From Pirellulales bacterium (GTDB lineage: Bacteria; Planctomycetota; Planctomycetia; Pirellulales; Thermoguttaceae), in assembly GCA_020846145.1 (NCBI GenBank), contig JADLEL010000124.1:1-64000 (forward strand): a stretch of DNA of 64,000 nt, in the 5' to 3' direction. Below are positions 14,167 to 23,529 of this stretch, piece by piece. The position numbers and the translations under genes are program-made. The first letter of the stretch is position 1. Each line of letters starts with the position of its first letter. The notes below the pieces were generated by a model. That model saw nothing but the letters and a program-made list of their open reading frames with translations. It ran no database searches and was not told the origin of the DNA.

Positions 14167-17040
14167 TTACCCTCTTCGCTTCTTCTTCCCCGCCGCGGCA
14201 ATCAGCGGCGCCGTGAGCTTTTCATACAATGCGAACAAAAACTCCACCCGCTGCCGCTCGCTCGTGAAGGGCTGCGCCCGATAGCACCGGTCCACCGCCC
14301 GATCCAGCGCGGCATGGGCCTTAAAGAGCGATTGGGGCATGCCTTCGGGACTGTACAAGTCGGCCAACGTGGTAGCAGAGCTTTCCTTTTTTCGGGCGGA
14401 TAGGAATCCGCAGCGCCCGTCCCCCAACTCGACGCGCAAGCTAAGAATGCGTTGTGCCGCCTCGTTCACACGGTTTTTTTGCGTATCTGAAATATCTAGA
14501 GGCCAAGGAAAATTGTTGTAAACGAGTTTGGCGGAATAGCGATAATCGGATTTCAATCGGCCGCATATTTGCCGCACCCAAGCCATGTGCATGGCGGAAG
14601 AAAGAATTCCAAAGTGATAAAGTTCCGCTTGCGGAACGAGAAGGACGGCATCGCTGGCAATGATCTCGGGGCGCATGAATCCAATGGGGATGTATCGGCG
14701 TCGCTCGCTGGATACCCTGGGAATGAGTAAATAAGTGCAATCCGGTTGTCGAATTTCGCCAAAATAAGAAGGGGTATTGGCAAGACCTTTTGTGGTTTCT
14801 CGCCTGCTTTTCTTTCGATATTCGGCAACGGCTTGGACGATATCTTTCACGGCTCTCAGCCGGAGAAACTCACCGGGATTTTCTCCGTTCAACCACAAAC
14901 ACCAGCGTTCGATTCCATTGAGAAACTCTTCGGCGCCCACGAAACGCCGGATATATTTTTTTGCGTCAGGTTCTTCTTTCAAGATTTGGTCTCGACCAAA
15001 ACTCGTCATGAGAAAGTTTCCGCCGTCATTAGCCATGCTGCCGAAAACGATTTCCGGAACCGAACATAGGGGCTTGCTTCGAGACATGACGGCAATGGGC
15101 GGGCCTGCGACAAGATAGGGGCTGATATTCGATACTTCCTCAATCGCCGCCAGTTGCTCCGTAGGCTTGCCGTCTTCGGATGCGTCGGAAAAACTGATAT
15201 CGATTGCCTTATAGTCGTATAACTTTTTTGATGAATAATCGCCAACGCCAAATCCAATAATGACTACGTGAACGTGCGCCTTCCCTCTTGCTTCGCTTTC
15301 CCAGGAAAAGGTTCGGTGGGCAAAATGTATTTTAATGCCCCGATCGAATAAAAACTGCCAAAGAACGCCAACCTGCTCGCCCTGGCTTATGCTGTTGGTG
15401 GATACAAAAGCCACGCGAGTACGGACTCCCTTGATGTAGGAAACAGCATTCACATACCAAGCAGTCACATAATCGAGCAGACCATGATTTTTAATGTGAC
15501 CACAAACGTATTTCATGTCTAAATTCTGTTCCGGGGTCATAAATTGTTTTCCCACGAACGGCGGATTCCCCAGCACGTAGCTGCATTTTTCCGGGGGCAG
15601 GATTCTTTTCCAATCGAGGCGCAGGGCATTGCCCAGCACGATGGTCGGCGACTTCTTTAGCGGCAAGCGGACGAAATACTGCCCGAAGGTTTCCGAAAGC
15701 TTGACGTTCATCTGGTGGTCCATCAGCCACATTGCGACTTCGGCGATGCGGGCGGGCCACTCGCCGATCTCGATGCCGTAAAAGGCATCCACATCGACTT
15801 GCGACAGGTTTTTCACGTCCAACTGCCGCTGGCCGCGGTGGAGCGCCGCGAGAATATCGAGCTCCAGCAAGCGCAGCTCCCGATAGGCGATCACCAGGAA
15901 ATTGCCGCAGCCGCAGGCCGGATCGAGGAACGCAAGGCTGGCGATTTTTTGGTGGAACTGCTTGATCTGATGCATGTTGGTCTTGATTTTCTCGAATTCC
16001 GCCCGCAGATCGTCGAGGAACAGGGAGCGCACGACCTTCAAAATGTCCCGCTCGCTGGTGTAATGCGCCCCGATCTGCCGCCGCTCCCGCGGCTGCATCA
16101 CGCCTTGGAAGAGCGAACCGAAAATGGCGGGCGAAATGCACGACCAGTCGAACAACGTGCATTGCTCCAAGGCCAGATACATGTCGCGGTTGAAATCGGC
16201 GAACCGCAAATGCTCCGCAAACAACGCGCCGTTGACGTAAGGAAAGGCAGCCAGCGTTTCGTCGAGGTTCTTCTGCCTTTGCTCGGGCGGTGTGTTGAGC
16301 ACTTCGAACAAGTGCGAAAGTTGCGGGCCGAGATCGCTCCCGTCGGGCTTGGTCCGATTCTTGAGGAAGAGGCTGAACGCATCGCGCTCGAAAATACCGG
16401 TGTCCTCGGCGAACAGGCAGAAGAGAATCCGCACCAGGAACCGTTCCAGTTCGTGGCCCGAATAACCGCCGTCTTCTAAGGCGTCGTGCAGGGCGTCCAT
16501 GTAGCCGACGGCCTGGATATTGATCGGATCCTGGTCCTCGTATTTATGCTGCTGGTAGCCCGCGATAAAGGCGAATTGATGGATATTCTCGTGCAGTTCG
16601 TCCAGTGGAAATTCGATCGTCTCCACGCGGTATTGGTCGAAGAGCGGCAGCTTCTTTTGCTCTTGCGGCTCCAAATCGTGCAGGGCGAAGCGGGCAAAGT
16701 CGGAAATGATCACGTAACGCGGAATCTCCGCCTCGCGCCCTTCTCGATGCAGATCGCGAATGTATTGAAAGGCTTGCGATTCGGCCTTTCCCAAATCCTT
16801 GCCGAAACTCTTGTGCTCGACCAGCAACATCCCCGGCCAGAAAAGATCGATAAAACCATATTGGCCGGAAATTTTTCTTACCGGTTCCTCGTAGATGGCG
16901 AACGTCCGGCGGTTCATGCCGAACACCCGAAAAAACTCGTTCCAAAATGTCTGTTTTTCCGCGCTTTCGCTCTTCGCGCCCGACCAATCGCGGGAGAACT
17001 GAATCGCATTCTGGCGGATTTCGTTCCAGGAAATGGGCAT
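14167..17040 (-). CDS. MmeI-like type IIG/IIL restriction-modification fusion
   Basis: One 957-aa polypeptide that should both cut and methylate DNA. The N-terminal nuclease has the MmeI-type D-X9-E-X-K centre in DLFWPGMLLVEHK (D65, E75, K77). The methylase part has QIGAHYTSERDIL, motif I FLDPACGCGNFL (371-382) and motif IV GNPPFVGK (491-498), an N6-adenine type. The C-terminal third is the target-recognition region. ATG 17040 is chosen because the ORF upstream lacks family similarity. It is a stand-alone gene, as is usual for this class since methylation of one strand protects the host. All key residues are intact, so it is presumably active; the recognition sequence cannot be read from the sequence. 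The 3' half is AT-richer than its flanks. Confidence 0.88.
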   Translation of the reverse strand: MPISWNEIRQNAIQFSRDWSGAKSESAEKQTFWNEFFRVFGMNRRTFAIYEEPVRKISGQYGFIDLFWPGMLLVEHKSFGKDLGKAESQAFQYIRDLHREGREAEIPRYVIISDFARFALHDLEPQEQKKLPLFDQYRVETIEFPLDELHENIHQFAFIAGYQQHKYEDQDPINIQAVGYMDALHDALEDGGYSGHELERFLVRILFCLFAEDTGIFERDAFSLFLKNRTKPDGSDLGPQLSHLFEVLNTPPEQRQKNLDETLAAFPYVNGALFAEHLRFADFNRDMYLALEQCTLFDWSCISPAIFGSLFQGVMQPRERRQIGAHYTSERDILKVVRSLFLDDLRAEFEKIKTNMHQIKQFHQKIASLAFLDPACGCGNFLVIAYRELRLLELDILAALHRGQRQLDVKNLSQVDVDAFYGIEIGEWPARIAEVAMWLMDHQMNVKLSETFGQYFVRLPLKKSPTIVLGNALRLDWKRILPPEKCSYVLGNPPFVGKQFMTPEQNLDMKYVCGHIKNHGLLDYVTAWYVNAVSYIKGVRTRVAFVSTNSISQGEQVGVLWQFLFDRGIKIHFAHRTFSWESEARGKAHVHVVIIGFGVGDYSSKKLYDYKAIDISFSDASEDGKPTEQLAAIEEVSNISPYLVAGPPIAVMSRSKPLCSVPEIVFGSMANDGGNFLMTSFGRDQILKEEPDAKKYIRRFVGAEEFLNGIERWCLWLNGENPGEFLRLRAVKDIVQAVAEYRKKSRRETTKGLANTPSYFGEIRQPDCTYLLIPRVSSERRRYIPIGFMRPEIIASDAVLLVPQAELYHFGILSSAMHMAWVRQICGRLKSDYRYSAKLVYNNFPWPLDISDTQKNRVNEAAQRILSLRVELGDGRCGFLSARKKESSATTLADLYSPEGMPQSLFKAHAALDRAVDRCYRAQPFTSERQRVEFLFALYEKLTAPLIAAAGKKKRRG

Positions 17041-17163
17041 GGCGAAAGATTTAATTTTTTGTGTGCGATCGGCCCAACAGGCCAAAAAATCACCTCACCG
17101 CGAGGAGAACGGTTGGCCCGCTCTTTCATAGAATCATTGGGCCGAGACAATAATTTCTTCGCG

Positions 17164-17230
17164 ATATCGCTAACCCCAGGCGATGCCTGGGGCTTTTGCG
17201 AACTGCCGGCCCTTTGGGCCGCAGCGACTT
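17164..17230. repeat. Palindromic intergenic repeat
   Basis: Two hairpins, CCCCAGGCGATGCCTGGGG (17174-17192) and GGCCCTTTGGGCC (17208-17220), lie between the UroD-family gene and the MmeI-like gene. The first is followed by CTTTT on the plus strand, but neither neighbour is transcribed that way, so it is more likely a dispersed palindrome than a terminator. Confidence 0.5.
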
Positions 17231-17284
17231 CCTGCCACTACCATAACCGTGCGGAAATCTTAACGCAAGGGCAGGAAAATCGGT

Positions 17285-18301
17285 TCATTCGCGCATCGAA
17301 AGCGGGGTAAGCCACTGCTCGAACAGCGCGGCGACGGCGTGCAAGCTAACGTCGGGCGTCCAGCGGCATTGGACGATGAGGCCGCCGCTGCCGTAATCGA
17401 GCGCGCGGCGGATCTTCAGCGCGCCTTGCTCGATCCGGCTCACGTCCGGCGCGCCGAGCGCGGCGAAATCGAGTTCGCCCCAGAAGGTCACGCGGCCGCG
17501 GTACTTTTTGGCGAGTTTTTCGGCGTCCAGCTTCTGGATTTGAGAGTGGACGGCATCGACGCCGATTTTGATCAGATCGCCGAAGATATCGACGATATTG
17601 CCTTGCGAGCTGAAGAAGGCGAACTTGTCTTTGGCGTGCAGGATATTGCAATAATCGCGGTAGAGGGGCTTGAACATTTCGCGCCACATTTCGGGCGCGG
17701 CGAGCAGCGAATCGTCGCCGCCCCAGTCGTCGCGGAACGCGACCCCATCGACTTCGCTGTTCGCCCAGATTTCCATTTCCCGGCAGGAAAAATCGTGCAA
17801 CGCGCCGAGCAGGGACTTGATTTCCTTCGTGCCGCGGGCGAGATCCACCAGCGCGCGTTCGCCGCGGAGGAACCGCAGGCGGTCGAAGGGGCGCGTTTCG
17901 CTCTTCGCGAGCGCGAAGCGGTTGGTGGCTTCGCAGCTTTTATCGACTTTGGCGAAGCGGGCGGGATCGAGCAGTTCCAGCGGTGGATGGTAATCGGCGG
18001 CCTTGCCCGGCTCGGCCAGCGGCGAGTGCCGCAAGGTCGGCTCCGCCCCTTTCGCCGCGATTTCCCAGCCGCAGCCCCAAGCGTCGGTGAAGGTCCCGGC
18101 TTTGTAGGGTTTGCCCTGCGACCGCTTGCCGTGCGGCGGGGCGACCTCGGCCGGGACGATATCGTTCGGAAAGCGGATGCCGATTTCGGCAATCGCGTCG
18201 GCGTGGGTGCTTTCCATGCCGGGGGAGATCCATAAATCCCGCGGCAGGCGGGGGGTCGCTTCGTGGTTCAGCGTACGAATAACCAACTCGCGCGAAGTCA
18301 T
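17285..18301 (-). CDS. Uroporphyrinogen decarboxylase-family protein
   Basis: A 338-aa TIM-barrel protein of the UroD/MtaA/CmuA superfamily. It starts MTSRELVIRTLNHEATPRLP, has a DGVAFRDDWGG turn, a FFSSQGNIVDIFGDLIKIGV region and a GGLIVQCRWTPD region near the C-terminus. Planctomycete members of this type are usually methyltransferase-like or of unknown substrate and are distinct from haem HemE. No corrinoid or methyltransferase partner adjoins it, so the substrate cannot be assigned. Confidence 0.8.
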   Translation of the reverse strand: MTSRELVIRTLNHEATPRLPRDLWISPGMESTHADAIAEIGIRFPNDIVPAEVAPPHGKRSQGKPYKAGTFTDAWGCGWEIAAKGAEPTLRHSPLAEPGKAADYHPPLELLDPARFAKVDKSCEATNRFALAKSETRPFDRLRFLRGERALVDLARGTKEIKSLLGALHDFSCREMEIWANSEVDGVAFRDDWGGDDSLLAAPEMWREMFKPLYRDYCNILHAKDKFAFFSSQGNIVDIFGDLIKIGVDAVHSQIQKLDAEKLAKKYRGRVTFWGELDFAALGAPDVSRIEQGALKIRRALDYGSGGLIVQCRWTPDVSLHAVAALFEQWLTPLSMRE

Positions 18302-18538
18302 ATTGAGGGGTGCTCGCTGGACGGGTTCACCTGAGGGAATTGCGAAGATTATACCATGCCGAAAACCGCGTCAACGGGGGTTTGGGGTCATATTTTCGGT
18401 AGGATCCCCACAATCGTTCTCCCTCTATGCCGGGGGTAAAAAAATAGCTTCGGAATCCTGGCGGGGGGATATTTGCAAGCTAAATATATTATGTGGGGGC
18501 TTTTTCCATGACGTTCCTCTATCCCCTTGGCGCCACCC

Positions 18539-18952
18539 ATGATTTTCACGCGGAACAAAAAGCGGGCCGTGAGCAATTTCGTGCTGAAATTGGTGAACAA
18601 TAATTGCCTCGACATTCGCCAACTGCAGGACGGCCCGCGCTCCGAGAACCGCGTCAACCTGACGGTGGTCGTGCTGGTCATTCCGTTGGAAAATAAAGAA
18701 CTGGCGGCCGCCAAGGCGTTTCAAGCCGTCACCAAGGATTTCACCACAACCAGCGTCGCCATCGTCGTCGATGCTCCCCGGTCGGTTTCCGCCGCCATCC
18801 TCGCCTTCCGCTATGAAGGCGAAATGTACTATGCCCGGGCGAAAGCCAGGCACCACACCCCGTTGGGCGGCGGTTTCCATCAACTCGGCTTCCAGTTGGA
18901 AGAGATGGTTTCGCCCGCCGATTATCCGGGTCTTTCCCGAATGAGCTTCTAA
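18539..18952 (+). CDS. Small protein, possibly divergent PilZ-like
   Basis: A 137-aa cytosolic protein, no signal peptide or membrane helix. It has an ENRVNLTVVVLVIPLENKE strand region, a TTTSVAIVVDAP strand, and a C-terminal stretch with KARHHTPLGGGFHQLGFQLE that resembles the last strands of PilZ domains. The classical RxxxR and D/NxSxxG c-di-GMP motifs are not evident, so ligand binding is doubtful. ATG 18539 is chosen over a TTG four codons earlier. It stands alone between a UroD-family gene and an APC permease. Confidence 0.5.
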   Translation: MIFTRNKKRAVSNFVLKLVNNNCLDIRQLQDGPRSENRVNLTVVVLVIPLENKELAAAKAFQAVTKDFTTTSVAIVVDAPRSVSAAILAFRYEGEMYYARAKARHHTPLGGGFHQLGFQLEEMVSPADYPGLSRMSF

Positions 18953-19000
18953 GCGGCATTAGTTCGCCCCCGGCGAACACACCGGGGGCCAAGAAATTTC

Positions 19001-19105
19001 GTAAGCGTTCACAGGGGACAGTCCCGATTTTCGCGGCGCAGGAGATGATGGCGCCGTAAAAATGCTTAATCGCCGCGAAAATGGGACTATCCCCCTCGTG
19101 CCGCC
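19001..19105. mobile_element. Family-2 MITE-like element, half copy
   Basis: Begins with the complete left terminal repeat GTAAGCGTTCAC and the GGGACAGTCCCGATTTTCGC block, continues through ATCGCCGCGAAAATGGGAC, and stops after CCCCCTCGTGCCG; the GGTCCATTTTTC half and right terminal repeat are missing. The junction runs into another palindrome (CCCCCGTGTATTCACGGGG, 19112-19130). Confidence 0.75.
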
Positions 19106-19164
19106 AAGCTGCCCCCCGTGTATTCACGGGGAGCTAAATCATTATCGCAAATGGCGAAGGCGTG

Positions 19165-21114
19165 CTATTCTTCCTCGGCGACGAGCGGGGTTTTGATTTC
19201 CCGCAAGAGATGCAGGGTCAAATGGCTGTGCCTTCGACTGTAGAGGAAGTAAATCATCATGCCGATGGCCAGCCAAACCAGCAAACGCAGCCAGGTATCG
19301 AGCGGCAGAAAGAGCGTGATGGAGAAATTGACGATCATCCCCAACGGAGCGACGATCCAAATCAACGGACAACGGAACGGACGCTTCACGCCCGGACGCT
19401 GAATCCGCAGCATCAGCACCGCCGCGCAGACCATCACGAACGCCAAGAGCGTGCCGATGTTCACCATCTCTTCCAGCTTTTTGATGGGCGTGAACGCCGA
19501 CGCCAGGCAGATCGCGATTCCCGTCACGATGGTGGCGATATGCGGCGTGCGGAACTTGGGATGCACGGTCCCGAAAACCTGGGGGAGCAATCCGTCGCGG
19601 GACATGGCCATGAAAATTCGCGCCTGGCTCAAAAACAGGACCAGCAGCACGCTCGTCATCCCCGCCAAGCCGCCCAAGGCGATGATCGCCGCCGCGCCGG
19701 GCGCGTTTTTTTGGCTGAAGGCGGTCGCGATCGGCGCATGCGTATCGATGGACGGATAAGGAATCATGCCGGTGATCACCAGCGCCACGGCCATGTAAAG
19801 CACGGTGCAGACCGTGAGCGAGGTCAAAATGCCGATGGGCACGTCGCGCTGCGGTTTTTTCGCTTCCTCGGCGTGGGTAGAAATGGAATCGAAGCCGATG
19901 AACGCGAAAAACACGATTGCCGCGCCCAGCATGATCCCCGAAAATCCATACGGCGCGAACGGCGAGCGCATCGCGTCGTCGATCGGCAGCAGCCATTGAT
20001 TCAGGCCCAGCAATCCCAGGACTCCCCACGATTGCGCCGCCTTGCTCGCGCCGGCCTCGTGAATAGCGGGCATCAGCCGGGAAACGACCGACTTTTCCGC
20101 TTCCGTTTTCGGCAGGTTGTCCCGAACTTTTTTCTCGACCGCCACGACCGACTCCCGCGCTTGATCCGGCGAAATCTTTCCCGACTTTTGCAGCCGCTCC
20201 GCTTCCGCTTGGAAGAATTCCAAGCGATAGTTCGCCGCAAGTTGCTTGCGGAGCGAATCCAGTTTAAGCGGAGCAAGCTCCCGCGACCACTGAGACTTCA
20301 GTTCCGCTGCGGATTCCTGGAGTTCCTGCTTGCTTTTGCCCTTCATTTTCGCAACCTCGCGCGCCGCCGCCATCGCGGCGAAATCTTCTTTTCCCTGGGC
20401 GGCGATTTTCGTCTCTTCCGTTAATACCCGGTCACTATAGGGAATGGTATTCCAATTCGACGGATTGACGTAAAACCACCCCAATCCCAGCACGAAAAGC
20501 ACCACGGTCAGCTTGACGAGCACCAGCACGGCGTTGGAACGAGCGCTTTCGCGGATCCCGATCACCAACACCGTCGTCACAAGAATCATGATCAACACCG
20601 AGGGCAAATTGAACCACGGCGTTCCGTCAAAACCCTCGACGGGCGTTAAGGGATCCGAAAGCACCTGCGGGGGAATCGAGAGCTTGTTGCCGCTGATGGC
20701 CAACAGAAAAGCGTTTAGGTATTTCGCCCACGCCGAGGCCACCGTCGCGCAACCCATCGCGTATTCCAGAATCAGGTCCCAGCCGATGATCCACGCGAAG
20801 ACCTCGCCCAGGGTGGTATAAGCGTAGGTGTAGGCGCTGCCCGCCACGGGCGCCATTGCCGCGAACTCGGCGTAGCACAAGGCGGCGAACGCGCAACCCA
20901 GTCCGGCGATGGCAAAGGATACCACCACGGCCGGGCCGGCGTCCTCCGCGGCCGCTCGGCCGGTCATCACGAAAATCCCCGCCCCGATGATGCAGCCGAT
21001 GCCCAGCGCGGTGAGCGATACCGGCCCCAGCACCCGATGCAAGCGATGTTCCCCGGCCATTTCGGCCAGCAGTTGTTCGAGGTCTTTTTTCGCGAAGATG
21101 TGTTTCCAACTCAT
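19165..21114 (-). CDS. APC-family amino acid permease with a large charged insertion
   Basis: A membrane transporter of the cationic amino acid (CAT/YfnA-like) group, 649 aa against roughly 480-500 usual. The N-terminal helices include LGIGCIIGAGIFVMTG and the AGSAYTYAYTTLGE segment; later helices include FFAFIGFDSISTHAEE and LSQARIFMAMSRDG. Between residues about 224 and 386, where relatives have a short loop, it carries about 130-160 extra residues rich in Lys, Glu, Ala and Gln, with heptad-like coiled-coil character (KSKQELQESAAELKSQWSRE). Start ATG 21114 follows the family pattern (MSWKHIFAKK). The leader is a (CCCCTAT)n tract. Substrate is inferred from family only. Confidence 0.88.
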   Translation of the reverse strand: MSWKHIFAKKDLEQLLAEMAGEHRLHRVLGPVSLTALGIGCIIGAGIFVMTGRAAAEDAGPAVVVSFAIAGLGCAFAALCYAEFAAMAPVAGSAYTYAYTTLGEVFAWIIGWDLILEYAMGCATVASAWAKYLNAFLLAISGNKLSIPPQVLSDPLTPVEGFDGTPWFNLPSVLIMILVTTVLVIGIRESARSNAVLVLVKLTVVLFVLGLGWFYVNPSNWNTIPYSDRVLTEETKIAAQGKEDFAAMAAAREVAKMKGKSKQELQESAAELKSQWSRELAPLKLDSLRKQLAANYRLEFFQAEAERLQKSGKISPDQARESVVAVEKKVRDNLPKTEAEKSVVSRLMPAIHEAGASKAAQSWGVLGLLGLNQWLLPIDDAMRSPFAPYGFSGIMLGAAIVFFAFIGFDSISTHAEEAKKPQRDVPIGILTSLTVCTVLYMAVALVITGMIPYPSIDTHAPIATAFSQKNAPGAAAIIALGGLAGMTSVLLVLFLSQARIFMAMSRDGLLPQVFGTVHPKFRTPHIATIVTGIAICLASAFTPIKKLEEMVNIGTLLAFVMVCAAVLMLRIQRPGVKRPFRCPLIWIVAPLGMIVNFSITLFLPLDTWLRLLVWLAIGMMIYFLYSRRHSHLTLHLLREIKTPLVAEEE

Positions 21115-21120
21115 GGGAAC

Positions 21121-21176
21121 AGGGAGTAGGGGATAGGGGATAGGGGATGGGGGATAGGAGGTAGGGGATAGGGAGG
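21121..21176. repeat. GGGGATA tandem tract upstream of the permease gene
   Basis: Tandem GGGGATAGGGGATAGGGGAT units on the plus strand, ending 7 bp before the permease start. Four or more G-runs separated by three bases are a G-quadruplex-type sequence on the template strand; the mRNA-sense strand is C-rich. Confidence 0.7.
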
Positions 21177-21241
21177 ACAGAGAGCAAGAACTCTTTCCTC
21201 GTTCCCGCACTCCAGCATTCCAAGAAATGCTGGTATTAAAA

Positions 21242-21308
21242 GTAGGGTGCGTGCTTGCACGCACGCGATATCGTTTGAAAATCCCTCGCGTGCAAGCACG
21301 CACCCTAC
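21242..21308. repeat. Perfect 21-bp inverted repeat
   Basis: GTAGGGTGCGTGCTTGCACG and its complement CGTGCAAGCACGCACCCTAC flank a 25-bp loop between the two minus-strand transporter genes. A dispersed palindrome; it could also act as a transcript hairpin downstream of cstA. Confidence 0.8.
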
Positions 21309-21359
21309 GGTTTCATTCAAGGCATGGCCGCAAGGCCACCCCGCGCCAAGGCGGTCGTT

Positions 21360-23300
21360 TCACGCCGGCTCGCTCTCCGCCGTCTTCAGCGATAATGCGC
21401 CGCCGTTGAGGATGCTAATCCACCGCCGCACCGAATCGAGCGTGATGACGGTCGTCAATCCGAGCAGCACGACCGCCAAAATGCAGGCCAGGATCAATAA
21501 AAACCGCTTGATCGCATCGGGCTCTTCCATCCGCCACCACATGCGGATGCTCAGCACGCCCGCGGTAAAGGTCGTTACCAGCGCGAATACGAACGGCAGG
21601 AACGTGCAGAGCGCGTAAATCCGCTTCGGGGCATGCAGCAGCAAATAGGTCGTCCCCACGGCCAAGGCAATCGTGGCCAGCAACTGATTGGCGATGCCCA
21701 GCATCTTCCATAGCGTATCCAAATTGCCGATATACAGCAATCCCCCCCACAATCCGCAGACCACGACGCTCACGGTTACGTTGACGCTCCAACGCGGCTT
21801 GTTGCCGATCGTATATTCGGGCTTGAACTGCGCCAGCACTTCCTGAAACACGAACCGGGCGACGCGCGTGCCCGTCTCCAGCAGCGTGAGGATGAACAGC
21901 GCCTCGAACATGGTGACGAAGTGATACCAGTAGGCCATCATGGTCTTCATGCCGGGCATTTCGCGGAGGGCTTTATCCAAACCGCCGGCCAGCGCATCGC
22001 CCGCCCCTTGGACGCGCATCCAAGCATGGGCGAAGACCTTCGACATGCCGACGGCCAGCGTGACCGCGCCGCCGGTTCGGCCGGCCAGCTTCCCTTCGCC
22101 GGTGCCTTCCTGCAGGGCGTCGAATTCCTTGGCGTTAAGATCCCAATTCTTTTCGCCTGCTTTGTCGATTACGCCCTGGTATTTCGCTTGTTCCTGCACG
22201 GTATCTTGTGCGATATTGATCTTGAAATAATCGCCCGGCTCCAAGGCGCACGCGGCGATGAGCGCCGTCAATGCCACGAAGCCTTCGAGGATCATCGCCC
22301 CGTAGCCGATCGGGCGGATGTCCGATTCCTTGTTGATCATCTTCGGCGTGGTGCCCGACGCGATCAGCGCGTGAAAGCCCGACAGCGCCCCGCACATGAT
22401 CACGATGCACACGAACGGCCACACCGAGCCGGTCACCACCGGCCCGCCGCCGGAGACAAACATGGTCGTGGCGGGCATTTTCAACTCCGGCTGCGCCAGA
22501 AATATCCCCGCCGCCAGCATGATAACCACGCCGACTTTCATGTACGAACTCAAATAATCCCTCGGGCACATCAGCACCCACACCGGCAAAATCGACGCGA
22601 TCGCCGCGTAGATCGGCAGCATGATCGAGAGCGCGGGCTTGGAGAATACCAGAGACGGCCCCATCCAACTCGCTTGGAACGGCTGGCCGAGCAATACGCC
22701 CGCCATCACGATCAGAACTCCCAAGATCGATGCCTCGCCGACGCGCCCCGGCCGAATCTTGTACATCCAAGCCCCGGTCAGCAGGGCGGCCGGAATCGTT
22801 GCGAGAATGGTAAACATGCTCCACGAACTTTCGCTGAGCACGTTCACCACCACGATCGCCACGCTGGCCAAGATGGCGATCACGATGAACAGCGCGGCCA
22901 CCGCCGTCGTCGCGCCCCCGACCGGCCCGATCAGCGAGCGGGCGATCTTCGGCAGCGTCAGCCCGTCGTTCCGCACCGAAGCCGTAAGCACCACGAAATC
23001 GTGGACCCCGCCGGCGATGCATGCGCCGATCACGATCCACGCGAAACCGGGAAAATAACCCCACTGGGATGCGAGAACCGGACCGATCAGCGGGCCGGGG
23101 CCGGCAATCGCCGCAAAATGGTGCCCGAACAGCACGAGACTCTTCGTCGGATGGTAATCCACGCCATCCTTGAGCCGATGGGCGGGAGTCGCCCGGCGGT
23201 CGTCCAACACCGCCACTTTCGCCGCTAAAAACGCCCCATAAAACCGATAGGCCACCAAAAAAGCCGCCAGCGCCGTGATGACCAGCCAGAGAGAGTTCAT
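21360..23300 (-). CDS. cstA: Carbon starvation protein A (CstA)-type transporter
   Basis: A 646-aa integral membrane protein of the CstA family, importers of peptides or pyruvate induced on carbon limitation in other bacteria. The family signatures are plain: YHPTKSLVLFGHHFAAIAGP, GPLIGPVLASQWGY, and VHDFVVLTASVRNDG, followed by many hydrophobic helices. The central loop (around ETPGDYFKIN to FDALQEG) is typical of the long CstA form. It lies upstream of the APC permease in the same orientation but 245 bp apart, with a palindrome between, so co-transcription is uncertain. A GGGATTGGGGATTAG tract sits just before its start. No CstA-type regulator is visible. Confidence 0.93.
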   Translation of the reverse strand: MNSLWLVITALAAFLVAYRFYGAFLAAKVAVLDDRRATPAHRLKDGVDYHPTKSLVLFGHHFAAIAGPGPLIGPVLASQWGYFPGFAWIVIGACIAGGVHDFVVLTASVRNDGLTLPKIARSLIGPVGGATTAVAALFIVIAILASVAIVVVNVLSESSWSMFTILATIPAALLTGAWMYKIRPGRVGEASILGVLIVMAGVLLGQPFQASWMGPSLVFSKPALSIMLPIYAAIASILPVWVLMCPRDYLSSYMKVGVVIMLAAGIFLAQPELKMPATTMFVSGGGPVVTGSVWPFVCIVIMCGALSGFHALIASGTTPKMINKESDIRPIGYGAMILEGFVALTALIAACALEPGDYFKINIAQDTVQEQAKYQGVIDKAGEKNWDLNAKEFDALQEGTGEGKLAGRTGGAVTLAVGMSKVFAHAWMRVQGAGDALAGGLDKALREMPGMKTMMAYWYHFVTMFEALFILTLLETGTRVARFVFQEVLAQFKPEYTIGNKPRWSVNVTVSVVVCGLWGGLLYIGNLDTLWKMLGIANQLLATIALAVGTTYLLLHAPKRIYALCTFLPFVFALVTTFTAGVLSIRMWWRMEEPDAIKRFLLILACILAVVLLGLTTVITLDSVRRWISILNGGALSLKTAESEPA

Positions 23301-23529
23301 CGTGGGGGAGGGATTGGGGATTGGGGATTAGAAACGAGGGATAAGGAAGGGAAAATCGATTTCCAATCCCTAATCCCTTGGACTATTCATCATAGGGTAT
23401 CGTCGAATTTCAAGCAACTGCCTCCATAGACGGAACCAACGGGGGGGCTATAATGGGCGAATAACATTGCAATTTGCAATTGCCAATTTGCAATCGAATT
23501 ATTCGATCCCATTCCTCTGGAGTAATCAA

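Noticed and set aside
17174-17192. Terminator hairpin CCCCAGG...CCTGGGG
   Set aside because: The T-run follows on the plus strand, but neighbouring genes are transcribed the other way; taken as dispersed palindrome.
19162-20424. 420-codon antisense frame to the permease gene
   Set aside because: His/Arg-rich, no family likeness; shadow of the transporter gene.
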